Of a DNA stretch of 64,000 nt, positions 22,141 to 33,300 are shown piece by piece. The DNA lies in contig OY992834.1 in assembly GCA_963921425.1 (NCBI GenBank), forward strand, positions 26,611,923 through 26,675,922, written 5' to 3'. The DNA comes from Dryas octopetala (taxonomy: Eukaryota; Streptophyta; Magnoliopsida; Rosales; Rosaceae). The translations under genes and the position numbers were made by a program. The number at the start of each line of letters is the position of its first letter. The first letter of the stretch is position 1. Below the pieces are notes generated by a model. The model had not been told where the DNA came from, searched no databases, and saw only the letters and a program-made list of their open reading frames with translations.

Positions 22141-22341
22141 TTGAATGGAAGAAATCACCCTTGGGGATGTGGTCACATGTTTCGCACATGGCTGTTTCTG
22201 TTAGCTTTGTGGATGGAAGCTAACAGATTTCCTCAATTGACAAAAGTTGGATAATTCATGGGCATTTTTGTCACATTTTGAAATTTGTGGACCAACTTGA
22301 GAAATCCCTCAAAGTTCGTGAACCAAAAATGTATTTAACCC
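22141..22341 (-). repeat. Right terminal inverted repeat of the MULE
   Basis: Reverse complement matches 12685-12858, with an extra ~26 bp block (GTTAGCTTTGTGGATGGAAGC area). It ends TATTTAACCC, followed by the TAATAATAA duplication. Confidence 0.9.
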
Positions 22342-22876
22342 TAATAATAATAAACTTAAAATCTCTATCTATGCTGCTGTGATCAATGTTGGGATTGGAT
22401 GATAATTCAATCTCTGTGGTGATAGATGATCAATGTAGATTTATTGGTATCTTCAATTTGGCTGACTCGTTTTGTCAAGATGCCCATTCAAACTAACCTA
22501 TGTTTCTAAAATGCAGCTGAAATAATGATTTTCATATCCTTTTCTTGACGATCATATGTGACCGTCTCACAATGTGTATGTGGAACTCACTTTTATATGA
22601 CCATACCCACAAGCATGTTATGAGAAGGTCCATATGTAATGGTCACATAAATATTCCTCATTTCTTCTAATGTATAAGGTGCTCATAAGCATATGTATTT
22701 TCATACAAATCAGAAACGGTTAAAAACCCTTATAAAACCTAATCAAAAAAGACAGATCCAAAAAGGAACAATAACCCATATTTGCTTTCATTCTGCAAAG
22801 AGGAAGCATGATACAATATAATCGAGAAACTAATGTGTAAGAGTAATTTCCTTGAAATATTTTTGAACTAATTGAA
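22342..22876. other. 3' flank of TAB2
   Basis: About 0.5 kb between the MULE edge and the TAB2 stop codon. It must contain the TAB2 3' UTR and polyadenylation site on the minus strand. A short inverted phrase pair (ATATGTGACCGTCTCAC / GTCCATATGTAATGGTCAC) lies at about 22553-22646. Nothing else is recognised. Confidence 0.5.
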
Positions 22877-25800
22877 TTATACAGGTGGAGGTGGCAAGTC
22901 TAGTAGAAGCCAAAATCCAACACAGTCATCCGAATCCAAGTCATCCTGGATGGCAAGAAAATGCAAGCCTCCAGAAGCCTTCTTTGCTGATTCCCAAGCC
23001 TCGGCTTCATTTGTTGTTATAGAATTTTTATTATAGGTAGCGTAAATATATCGGCCAGAAATTCCAACAGAGAGAATCAAGCAAGCCCGTGCGAAATCGA
23101 CTTCAATTGAGCAAACTTCCAACCCATTCATCCAAGCTACATAAGCATATCAAAAGATGTGGTTATGCTCATTTATGGTTAGAGGAACATCAAAAAATTG
23201 TATAAGAAAGAATAGGAAGGAGAGTACATTCAAGGAAACAAGAGTATTCTAACATCTTTATGATGTCAAATAAAAACTTTGGAAATAAAGGTTTTACACT
23301 ATGGTCTTTAAAAGATGCGGTAAGTGAGTTTATTTGTTCAAGATATAGCAAAACTTTCAGACTTGTAGCGAAGAGATCAATCAGATCACTGCAGTAGTTT
23401 TTCATCTCACATTTTGTTAATATTTGGCTGAAAATTTAACCATGATAACAATCCTATTCCATGATTGTAATATGCAGTTATGTTTGCCTTTTCGAATAAA
23501 AGAACTAGCTCCTTTTTGGGATACATGAGGTCAATAAGAATGAGGATTATATGTCCTGGCATTGCTTCCCATCCTTTTTGAATTACATTTACAACAAAGA
23601 TGATAATTCAGCATGAAAATTATTATCAGGCTTGTCACTCAATCCAACCATAATCTGTCCAAGAGAAGTATACACTTTGGTTGTCTTATCCAACAATTCA
23701 TATAACACATATGTCAATCCAACTCATTTGTCCAGGTTATAAGCCAACTGCAGCATGTAAAAATTAACTGATGGTAGACTCATTAGAAAGATCATTTGAC
23801 AAGTATCTATGGCTCTTGTAACATATCTGTCAGGACTCAAATGAGTTTTTGATTTAATGGACTTCAAACATCATTTGACAAGTCTTTAGAACTTTTAATG
23901 TACCACGCTTCTTTTGGACTGATCGAAAACTTCTATACCATGTCATCCTTTTTAAAAACACCTCACAATATTACAAACCAAATTTCTCAAGACCAGTCTG
24001 AGGTTGTCTAGAAAGAGAATCACTTTATATATATATATATATATATATTTGCTGTGTACAAAGTGAATAATCATAATAAGCAACAAATAATATTAAGGGA
24101 TTAATGCCATTTTGCTCCCCCGACTATAACACTTGTATCAGTTTGCTCCCCAGACTTCTAATTTGGAAAATTAAGGACTCTGACTTTTTCAATTTTGCCA
24201 ATTGAGGTTTTTTTGTCACTTTACACATTTTTTATCCAAATCTTTGAGGGCAAAATGGTCCCTTCCAATTAGATCTTATCATTTTTTTCTCATGCATAAT
24301 TTTTCCTCTTTTATTTGTTGCTAAATTTTGCTTGATAAATTGACGGAATATCCTAAATTGGCTAAATTGACAAAGTCAAGGTCCTTATTTTTCTAAATTA
24401 ATAGTCTGGGGAGCAAACTGATACAAGTGTCATAGTCTGGGGAGCAAAATGGCATTAATCCCTAATATTAATGATATAAAAAGACCGGATGATGATGTTT
24501 GAGAGAAAATATACCTGCTAGAGGCTTAGCACGTGAAGATGCAACAGCCAACCCTGGAATCAATGTCTCGTCATCAATTTCGATCCCCAATAAATCCAAA
24601 TCTAGACTTGCACCAAACACGAGGTTTGAGTCTAAGGTTGAGATTTCCTCTTGAACAGCTAAAATAAATTATAATTAGCATAGGAACAGGAAATTTTTAA
24701 AAGAAATATTAGATGTATAGGGCAGGTGAGAAAGGGACTTGTTATATTTGTCAAACATCATCATAAGAAAGTGCCTTACCTGAAAAGGGTAATTGGACAA
24801 AGGCCCATTTCTCCCCAAAAAGATTTTCTGGAAGTTCCATGGGGAAAGGGTTATCTAATGCAAGGAGTGGCTTAGATCCTTTCTGGAAGCCAGGATGGCG
24901 TGTGTATACAGTCTCATAGCGTTCTTCCAACCATAAAAGCAGTGATAGACACTGAAAAAAGTAAAGTTTTAACAAAATAAGTGAAATTTGAAGAAAGCTT
25001 CATTAGTATAATCATGTCCAGTGTTTCAAAGACATGCAACTTCTGCATTGTTGGAGTGTCTCAATAAATTGACTCTTACATACAGTTCATTGTAATTTGT
25101 AGTGTCTGGTAACATAGGCCCAAAAAATGGGAGAAAAATCACGGGGGTCTGGTAATCTGTGCTTCATCAACTACTTGGGTTTGATGAAAAGTATCCTTTT
25201 GTGCTGTTCACTAAGGTCTTGTTTGATGCATAGGATTGGATTGGATAGGTTAAATGGCTAGATTCATGTGTATTCAATGAAAAAGCTTCTAACTTGAAGG
25301 AAGAAGATGGATTAGTCATAAGGGGAAACTTATCCCTTCCGATTCCCACAAAACTGGTGGGATTAGAGGAGGTAAGTTTCCCCTATGGCTAGTCCATCTC
25401 TTCCTTCAAGTTGGAAGACACCCTCCACCTTCATACAATTAAAAATTTCAGTTTTAGAGTGTACAAAAAGCAACAGAAAATAATCTGTTCGAAGTTTTGA
25501 AGATTTATGGAATAAGACTCTGTTAAACACTAATCCACAGATTAAATTCATGCAAACCTTCTATCCTTATCTACTGGTAATGATAATAAGTGTATTTGAA
25601 CATTTCAAAAAAAAAAAAAAAAAAGGAAATAAAAACACCTTCCACTCTGAAATGACCCTTTAAATTCTCTAGGCAATTAGCTGAACTTTCTTAAGTTACT
25701 TGATTAGTAAAAATGACTTCAGAATTTGTTATGTGATTTACAGAATGCCTCTTGGGACATGCAATTCATTCAACCAGTTTCATACTGAATGGAATTAACA

Positions 25801-26576
25801 TAACATAAAGTGATAAGCAAATTAAACTTACTTACCCGTTTACTGGGAATAGGTTTTATACCAAGCTCGTTACACGCTTTTGTTATAATTGTCTGCATCT
25901 GTGACCTATAATCCATTGAACAAAATCAATCATACAAATTGTACCATTCTCAATGACTGAATGCCATGCTTGTAGGTATGCATAGTCCACAAACGTACAG
26001 AATACATTCGACATTTTTGGATTCACACACACACACACAAAGAAACAAACACCTGCATGACCAATTGTAATGACAAATATACCTGAAGTAGCGGATTTTA
26101 TCCGGTAGAGGGACACCTAATTCTTCGCTAATGGAGACGATAGCATCTTTCAAAGTAATGCTGTTGATGACATTGTTAGGAAAGTACTTTGTATGCTGTA
26201 GAGAAAGAGATTCATCACAAACTACAAGCTCCCACACCTTCTTTCCCCTGATATCCAAAATGGGTCTGGAGCAAAAATCCAGTTCCCACTCCGAAATGCT
26301 CTCCGGGTCGGTTTCCGGGTCAAGATAGCTCATTTCAGCAGTTGGGTCAACCTCTTCTTCATCAATTTCTTCCTCCACATCTTCTGTTGAGACTGAGCTT
26401 TCTGAAACGGAATTTGATCGAAAATAGTGCAGTTTTGGTCGAGTTTTTGAAAGATTGGTGGAGAAAGTACACGGTATTTTGATGGGTTTAGTATAAGAGA
26501 TGAACTTGGAGACGGGTTTGTGAGATTGGACCGTTGGGGTTCTGATTCTGGTGGTGTTGAAGCTGAAGCTCGCCAT
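22877..26576 (-). CDS. TAB2: TAB2 homolog, plastid photosystem translation factor
   Basis: Five exons splice cleanly: 26576-26083, 25905-25836, 24951-24780, 24658-24515 and 23136-22877, giving 379 aa. All introns are GT...AG and all phases agree. Start chosen: ATG 26576 (MASFSFN...), the first ATG of the frame. The first ~75 residues are Ser/Thr/basic, like a chloroplast transit peptide, then come acidic residues. The body has the conserved TAB2 blocks: [107 protein letters not shown] and the C-terminal [20 protein letters not shown]...DLPPPPV. Chlamydomonas Tab2 and Arabidopsis ATAB2 bind psa/psb mRNAs and promote translation of photosystem I (and II) subunits. No lesion is visible. Intron 4 holds a MITE. 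Confidence 0.95.
24097..24462. mobile_element. MULE-like MITE in TAB2 intron 4
   Basis: 366 bp with inverted ends GGGATTAATGCCATTTTGCT and arms extending about 75 bp (GTATCAGTTTGCTCCCCAGA recurs inverted). The flanking direct repeat TAATATTAA (24088-24096, 24463-24471) is 9 bp. No ORF. It lies in intron DNA and leaves both splice sites untouched. Confidence 0.88.
25287..25416. repeat. Imperfect hairpin in TAB2 intron 2
   Basis: Arms of about 45 bp (25287-25332 and 25373-25416) pair through landmarks AACTTGAAGGAAGA and AGGGGAAACTTA, with a ~40-bp loop. It may be the core of a small foldback MITE starting near 25206 (GGTCTTGTTTGATGCATAGG), but outer ends were not matched. Confidence 0.65.
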
Positions 26577-26737
26577 GGAAGTACTTGATAGAGTTTGCAA
26601 GATGACTGTTATTGGCAGTTATCCACCACATATATTTGTTCATGATAATGGGCCCTTGAATGGAGCTACCTGGCGGTATGGGCCCCAAGCCCATTTAAAC
26701 GTTACCATTATGTATTGTTTTGGGACACCATCCTAAA

Positions 26738-29403
26738 TAGGGCTTGGTTTTTATACCGAAAAACCGAAAATTACCGACAACCGACCGACTATTATACTGA
26801 AAAATACCGAACTAGCCAGTTACCGATACCGATATTCGGTATTCATACTGATACCGATGATTTCGGTAACGGTATTGGTTTACAAAACTCGATACCGACG
26901 GTATACCGATACCGACCGTATATTGAAAAAATATAATTAAAATAATTCATTTTTATACATTTTTATACTATATCGATATACCCTAAATAAAAAATACTAA
27001 AATACTAAATACCTTTCTATATAATTTCTAATTTTATATAATACATTTCTAATTTTCTATAATTTATATAAAACATATATAAATTTATAAACCCTATAAC
27101 TTATTAACTTATATGTTTTTTAATTTATATAATACATTTTTATATAAAAAATAATTAAAAATATCCTAAACCCTAATATTTTACTAAATTATAAACCCTA
27201 TATAGTATATGTATATGATATCTCATACTAAATTACTAATTTCTATACGGCTATACCCTAATAGTCTAATACTATAAATTTATACTTCATTGATTCATAG
27301 TTGGTAACTTAGAGTTTGGTATATAATATATAGTATAATACTATAATATGGTATAATATGGTATAGTATAGTATAATATGATAATATTAATAATTTAATT
27401 AGTATATTGTATAATATGATATAATATAGTAAAATATGGTATAATATATTAATATCAATATGGACTATGGAGTTATGGACTATTTATGATTTATGTAATT
27501 ACCTCAATCATAAATGTATAATATGGTATAATATATTATTATTAGTATATGGTATTAGTCATTTAGCCTAACGCCCTATTAGGTAATATACTAATGTAGT
27601 ATTCTAATATACTAATAATGTAATATAGTAAATAGTAAATAGTAAATAATATATAGTTATATAACTTATATTATATACTATATACTAAATAGTATATAGT
27701 ATTTACTAATATACTATAAAAGTATAAAGTAGTAAAGTAATATAGACTATATAGTATTAACTATTAAGTATATACTATATACATTAATACATTATAGAAG
27801 TATAGAGTATAGGCTATACTGCTATAGTGCTATACCCTAAGGTTTAGGATATAATTAATGATATAAATTAAAAAACATATAAACTATTAAGTATTAACTA
27901 TATACTATAAAAATTTAAAAAACATATAAATTATAGGGTTTAGTATTTATAAGTTATAAGTTATAAATTTATAGTATAAAAACACTAACAAATGTTAGCT
28001 ATAAAAACAAAAGATCGAAGATCGAACTTAAAAGAATCATAAGATTCTTTTTTTTTTTTTTTTCTGGTATAATGAATCATAAGATTATTTAGATTTGTCG
28101 TGAGATCATTTTTGGATTAAATAGATAAGTAATCTATGTAGATTTTATATCAAATAAAGATTAGTACTTTGAAATTAATCGATTAGTAAGTCAATAACTC
28201 TTTTTCTGAAACTTATAATTTTTCAATTTAATCTAATGCATTGCAAACATCTTCTTCATATATGTTGCAGGGTTGATACATTGTAGGGTTTTATTTTTAT
28301 TATTTTGTCGTCCATAATTAATATTTGATCTTAGGACCCTCTCTTACAAAGAAAATATTAGATACTATTCATTAGACCAAATGACAATACTTGATACATT
28401 GTAGGGTTGGGTATGCGTAGGATTTTGAAGTAGCAGCTCCATTTACATGTTTATATATATTAATGTGATAAATAATTCAAGAGCTAAAAGTCCATCAAAT
28501 CTTACCTTTATGAATAAATGAGTGGGAAATACTTGTTTTAAATTGTATGTATAATTTAAGTTTTCTAATAATCTGTTAGCAATTATTAAATCCGTATCAT
28601 TGTTCTCTTAGCAACAGCTGTGCTCTCCTATATATCTGGACGTTGAAGATTTGATCTGATGGCTACAAAAGAATTGCATAAACCACTAACCAATTGGTGA
28701 CACGTGTCCAATTTAGAAAAGAAATAAAAAGCATCCATATCTCTCTAAAACTAATATTTTAATAACATGCCAATTTAGGCATAAAACATTCCTCCAATGT
28801 AAGAACGCTCACACAGTCACACCCACTACATGATTTATCGCCAGTGGTATGCAAACACCACCAAGCGGTGTGTCCCGAAGTCTGTCTCTCTCTCACTCTC
28901 GAAGTCTCTCTCTCTCCTCCTTCTCGCGACACCCTCTCTCCTCAGTCCGGCGTGACGCCGGCGAGCTAGGCGGCGAGACCACCACCAAACTCTCCCTTTC
29001 TTCCTCCTCTCCCTCCCCATGGCCTTCTCTCTCCCAGATCTCTTATCTCTCTTCTCTCTCCTCCCTCCCCGATCACCTCTCTCTTCGATCTGCGCCCTCC
29101 GGCAATGGCTGGTGACGAGGCCGAGCTCATCATGCTCGACTACTGGCCTCCTCCTCCCCTCTCTCCGTTTGGTCTCCGCCCACTCGAAAGTTGCCGCCTC
29201 CCTTTGGTTTCAATTTCTGGGTTTTGCTGCAATGGGTTTGCCGAGTACCGTTCCGACACCGCCTAGCTCCGACCGATGCCGAATGCATCAGATTCCGACT
29301 ACCGTCGGCACGGTATCGGGGTCCAAAATCCTCCCTCCGCTCATTCTCGGTCGGAAGTCGGTATGTGGGTTTCGGTACGGTTACCGTACCGTACCCACCC
29401 CTA
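26738..29403. mobile_element. 2.7-kb non-autonomous hAT element
   Basis: The left end TAGGGCTTGGTTTTTATACC and right end ...GTACCGTACCCACCCCTA are hAT-like, and an exact 8-bp duplication ATCCTAAA flanks them (26730-26737, 29404-29411). Both sub-terminal zones are crowded with ATACCGA/TACCG/CGGTA motifs (26755-26925 and 29230-29395). The core is AT-rich (27000-28000, long runs of TATAGTATA-like text), then a CT-rich, GC-richer block at 28860-29230 quite unlike the rest. No transposase frame. It lies between TAB2 and the dihydrouridine synthase. Confidence 0.85.
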
Positions 29404-29411
29404 ATCCTAAA

Positions 29412-30387
29412 GCACCCAATATTTAATCAGTACACCCAGCATCTAATTTCATGTTTTTGTAATTAGTGCTAATGATACAACTAAAAATAAATAAATAAAG
29501 GTATGATCTCTATGGTCAACAGAGTCAACACCCCCATCTCATATGGTGTGAGAAAAGCTAATTTTAGAGTATATTTTATCATTTTTCGACATATTATTAA
29601 CAACCGGTGTTTATGAGATTTAAACTCATGTCCTCTTTCTACAAATGAGAAATTGTATATCACCACTAATCTAAACTGATAATGTGTCCGATCTATTAGG
29701 ATTTGGGTTTGATACTTGACTTTTAAAAAATATTTTTCTTCCAAATCCATCTTTTAAATAACTTAAATTTGCTTTTCATGGTTGCATGAGTGTGAAGTCT
29801 TTGCATGGTCAGCTACCAAAGTGTGAATATTAAATTTCAGAGCATTTAAGACCTGTTTGGGAGTGTTTATGAGGTAACACTTTTTCTCAATAGTAGTTAA
29901 AAACACATAAATTTTTCTTTTGATAAATTTTTTATTAAAAATTAAAGTGCTTCTTATAAATGTACTTTGAAAAGTTTTTTGAAAAAACACCTACATGAAA
30001 CATTTTCTATAATTAAGAACACTTTTAATCATTTTTTCAAGTGTAAAACGTTTTTTACTATTTAAAAGCGTTTTTAAGCTTTTTAAATGCAAAAAGACCC
30101 TACAACCCTCTCTAAAATTAATTTGCAAATAGCATTGGTCTTTAATATTGGGCCTCTTCAACAGTCCATCTAATATTGGGCTTGTTTTCCATATACGCTC
30201 GACTCCAATAAATACCAACCTTCGCTCCGGGCCTACGGCCCTTGTCGTCTCCTCCAGGAATACCCTATCAGCCCTCCCGAGTTTATGGATAGGTTACCTC
30301 CTCCATACCTCAACCCCAGGGAGGAGGCTCTGACTCAGTGACTCAGTGACTCAGTGAGTGATCTGAAATTCTCTGATTCGAGCGAAA
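29412..30387. other. Upstream region of the dihydrouridine synthase gene
   Basis: AT-rich spacer that becomes GC-richer toward the gene. A short direct array of TGACTCAG units (about 30334-30357) sits just upstream of the ATG, in the probable 5' leader. TGACTCA resembles a bZIP-type site, but in this position it could equally be slippage. A paired phrase TCTTTAATATTGGGCCTCTTC / TCTAATATTGGGC occurs at 30139-30182. No TATA box was assigned. Confidence 0.45.
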
Positions 30388-33300
30388 ATGAAATTCGCTA
30401 CGACAACATATACATATTCCTATTCCTCACTAACTTGTTCAGTTACTCCATATCATTCTTTTTTTCTTCAAAACCGTCGCAAATTGTCATTTAATATATT
30501 TCAGGGCACTTCTACAAATTCAACAGCATCCACATCCACTCACTCTCAAACCCATCAACGAAGCACGCCCGCCATGGTTTCTTCTCGCTCTCACGTCCAT
30601 GCCCAGTACCTTCCTCCTTGGTTTAGGTTCTTATTATCATCTTTCTCTACTTTTTCAACTGATTTGCTTGCTCTGTGTTTTTTTATTATATATATATATA
30701 TATATATATGTTCAGTTGGTAATTGATGATTCTGTGGACTTGGGTTGGTTTAATTTTGAATTTGCAGTGTTGCTCCTATGATGGAATGGACTGATAATCA
30801 CTACAGGACTCTGGCGAGGCTCATATCAAAACATGCATGGCTCTGGACTGAGATGCTTGCTGCTGAAACAATTGTCTATCAAAAGGACAATCTGGTAACC
30901 CATTTATTCTGTTTTTTTCTCTTACAAGACAATGTAGCAACTCTAACTGCATTTTGTGTTCAACTTCAACTCGGCGGTAGGACCAGTAGGCTTGTTTTTT
31001 TATTTATTTATTTATTTTTTTATGTATAGCTTATGTAGTTCTCTTTGTACTTTTTTCTTCCAAGAAAAAATTACTACTAGAATTACATTTGGTAGCCTCA
31101 AATGAGACTTTGGAATTCATTTTGTATAAAAACAGTAAGAATTTTTAAGGGTCACCTCGGTAAAGCTTTGAAATAATATCAACCCAGAAAATTAATTTAA
31201 AAGGCCTTAGGGCTCTGATCCCAAGACACCTGATTCCATCCAACCAGATGAAATTTGAAGCTAATCTCTCCTCTATGGCGAAGGAACTCCCTTCAAAGTT
31301 GGTCTAACCACTTGGCTACTGACATTGGGATAGGGAAAACAGAGAGATTGGGTCAGAAGGATAGAAAGAGTTCTCCTAATTAGTGTGAGCCTACCGCCTC
31401 TTGAAAGGTAATTAGTGTCTGAAAAGGTTTTGATTGCGGTGGTTTGTTTTTTTAACAATTTCAGACAGAATGGGCAGACTAGAGACTTTGTGAGTTGAAG
31501 CTCCAAATTGGAGTTGACTAGGGCAGCATGATCCAAGTAGAATTTTTAAGATGTTTTCTCTAGGTATCATCTCTTATGGATTGGGATGTGGGCCAACCAT
31601 TGTTTTATTTTCCAACACTCCCCCACACCATGTGGGTCTCTCTCTACCATCAGAGCCACAACATGTGGAATTCAACTTATATTGGGAGTAGACAATTGCA
31701 GTGATTCAAACTCAGGATCTTCTGCTCCGATACCATGATAAAGTTTGTTGGTTTACCACTATTCCCAAAAGTCTAAGCTGTTAGGATGTGGGCCAACTAT
31801 TTTTTTGCATTCCATCAGACATTGTTATTCAAGTTTTTGTTTATCGGATCTGCTAGTATTGTTCAGTATAATGCTTATGTATTACTTTTACGCTATATAT
31901 ACTGCTTCTATTGAACCTTGTGTTAGTGTTTTTTTCCTTTTCAATTTAGTAAATGCCTTATCTTCTGAAGGTAGCAGACTGGAATGCTGATTAAACTGTA
32001 CTTTTTTTTTTCTCAACTGCCATTAACAGTTACCATCATTTCTTGAAAAATTTGGTGCATTGGATTAATTCGGATGGAGACAACTGATAGCATGATTTTT
32101 TTTTTTTTTTTTTTTTGTATTTGTATTGCTCAGGACAGATTCTTGGAATTTTCTCCGGAACAACATCCTATTGTTCTTCAAATTGGTGGGAATAATTTGG
32201 AAAACCTGGCAAAAGCGACTCAGCTTGCTAATTCTTATAAATATGATGAGATCAATTTTAAGTTAGTACACTTGCTATTACCTATCTTTTTGTTCACTAA
32301 ATCTTCTTCCTTTCTTTTTGTACTTTTTCCCTCACCACTTAACTGACCTATTGTTTACCAGTTGTGGATGTCCGAGTCCAAGAGTAGCTGGACATGGGTG
32401 TTTTGGTGCTCGTCTTATGCTTGATCCAAAGGTTTGATAAAATTGTGGATTATATTGCAGATTGCAACAAATATTTATGATATATATATTTTTTTTAATG
32501 TGCTCTGATAAAGACATTTGGTCTCTACAAGGAAAGTTTGTTGCTGAGGCTATGTCAGTGATTGCTGCGAACACAGATGTCCCTGTCAGTGTTAAGTGTC
32601 GAATTGGTGTTGATGATCATGATTCATATAATGAGCTTTGTAAGGTCCTTTTTTTCTGAATATTATTTGTCTATGTTGAAAACAAACTAGACAATATGTC
32701 TTTTTATGGACAATTCTTCTATATATATATATAAGATAGAAAAACTACCTTTCAAAAAAAAAAGAGAGAGAAAAACTAAACATTCGAATAGCCAGTAATA
32801 AACAGAGAACGAGTAGTTTATGTTATGTATGTGTATGTATATTCTGCTTGAATTTTGCATACCTTGATCGGCTATACCTTTCAAAATCTTGTGGTTGTTT
32901 GTTGCTTTAAGTTTTTGTCCTTATGCCATTGAAATATAAAGGCATTCAATTATACAAAATCTGTACATTATTACAAGGTTAAACTCCTCACAGTCTTGTG
33001 ATTGTTCTACACAAACTCCAAATGATCACTGAGTTAAAGGAAAATAAGAAGAAATAAATTTTAGACATGGTTTGCAGGACAAAGCTGCCACATGAAAGAA
33101 TACTGAAAAAAGAAATTAAAACAATCAAATATAGGTGGATGATTAGAAAATTGTAAAGGAAAATAATAGAACTAACAGTTGAAAGGTAATCTAAAAGCTA
33201 TATTAATTTTCTTATATAAGAAAATGCATTTTATTACTATTTGTGACCTATTTGTGACCACTCTGTGATGCCTACTATATTTCTAAACAGAATCAGGAAA

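Larger units (their letters stand above)
12685..22341. mobile_element. 9.66-kb MULE (Mutator-like element), two decayed genes
   Basis: The element starts GGGTTAAATACATTTTTGG and ends in its reverse complement. It is flanked by TAATAATAA on each side (12676-12684, 22342-22350), a 9-bp duplication, though within an AAT repeat. Inside are a mudrA-like transposase on the minus strand, a GRF zinc-finger ORF on the plus strand near the other end, and a nested hAT at 13685-17360. Both MULE genes have stop codons and shifts, so the element is an immobile fossil unless helped in trans. Without the hAT and its duplication it would be about 5.97 kb. Confidence 0.85.

Noticed and set aside
27000..28000. 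Repetitive TATAGTATA text considered as a satellite or repeat array with spacers
   Set aside because: No fixed period or spacer is seen; it is AT-rich low-complexity DNA inside a hAT derivative.
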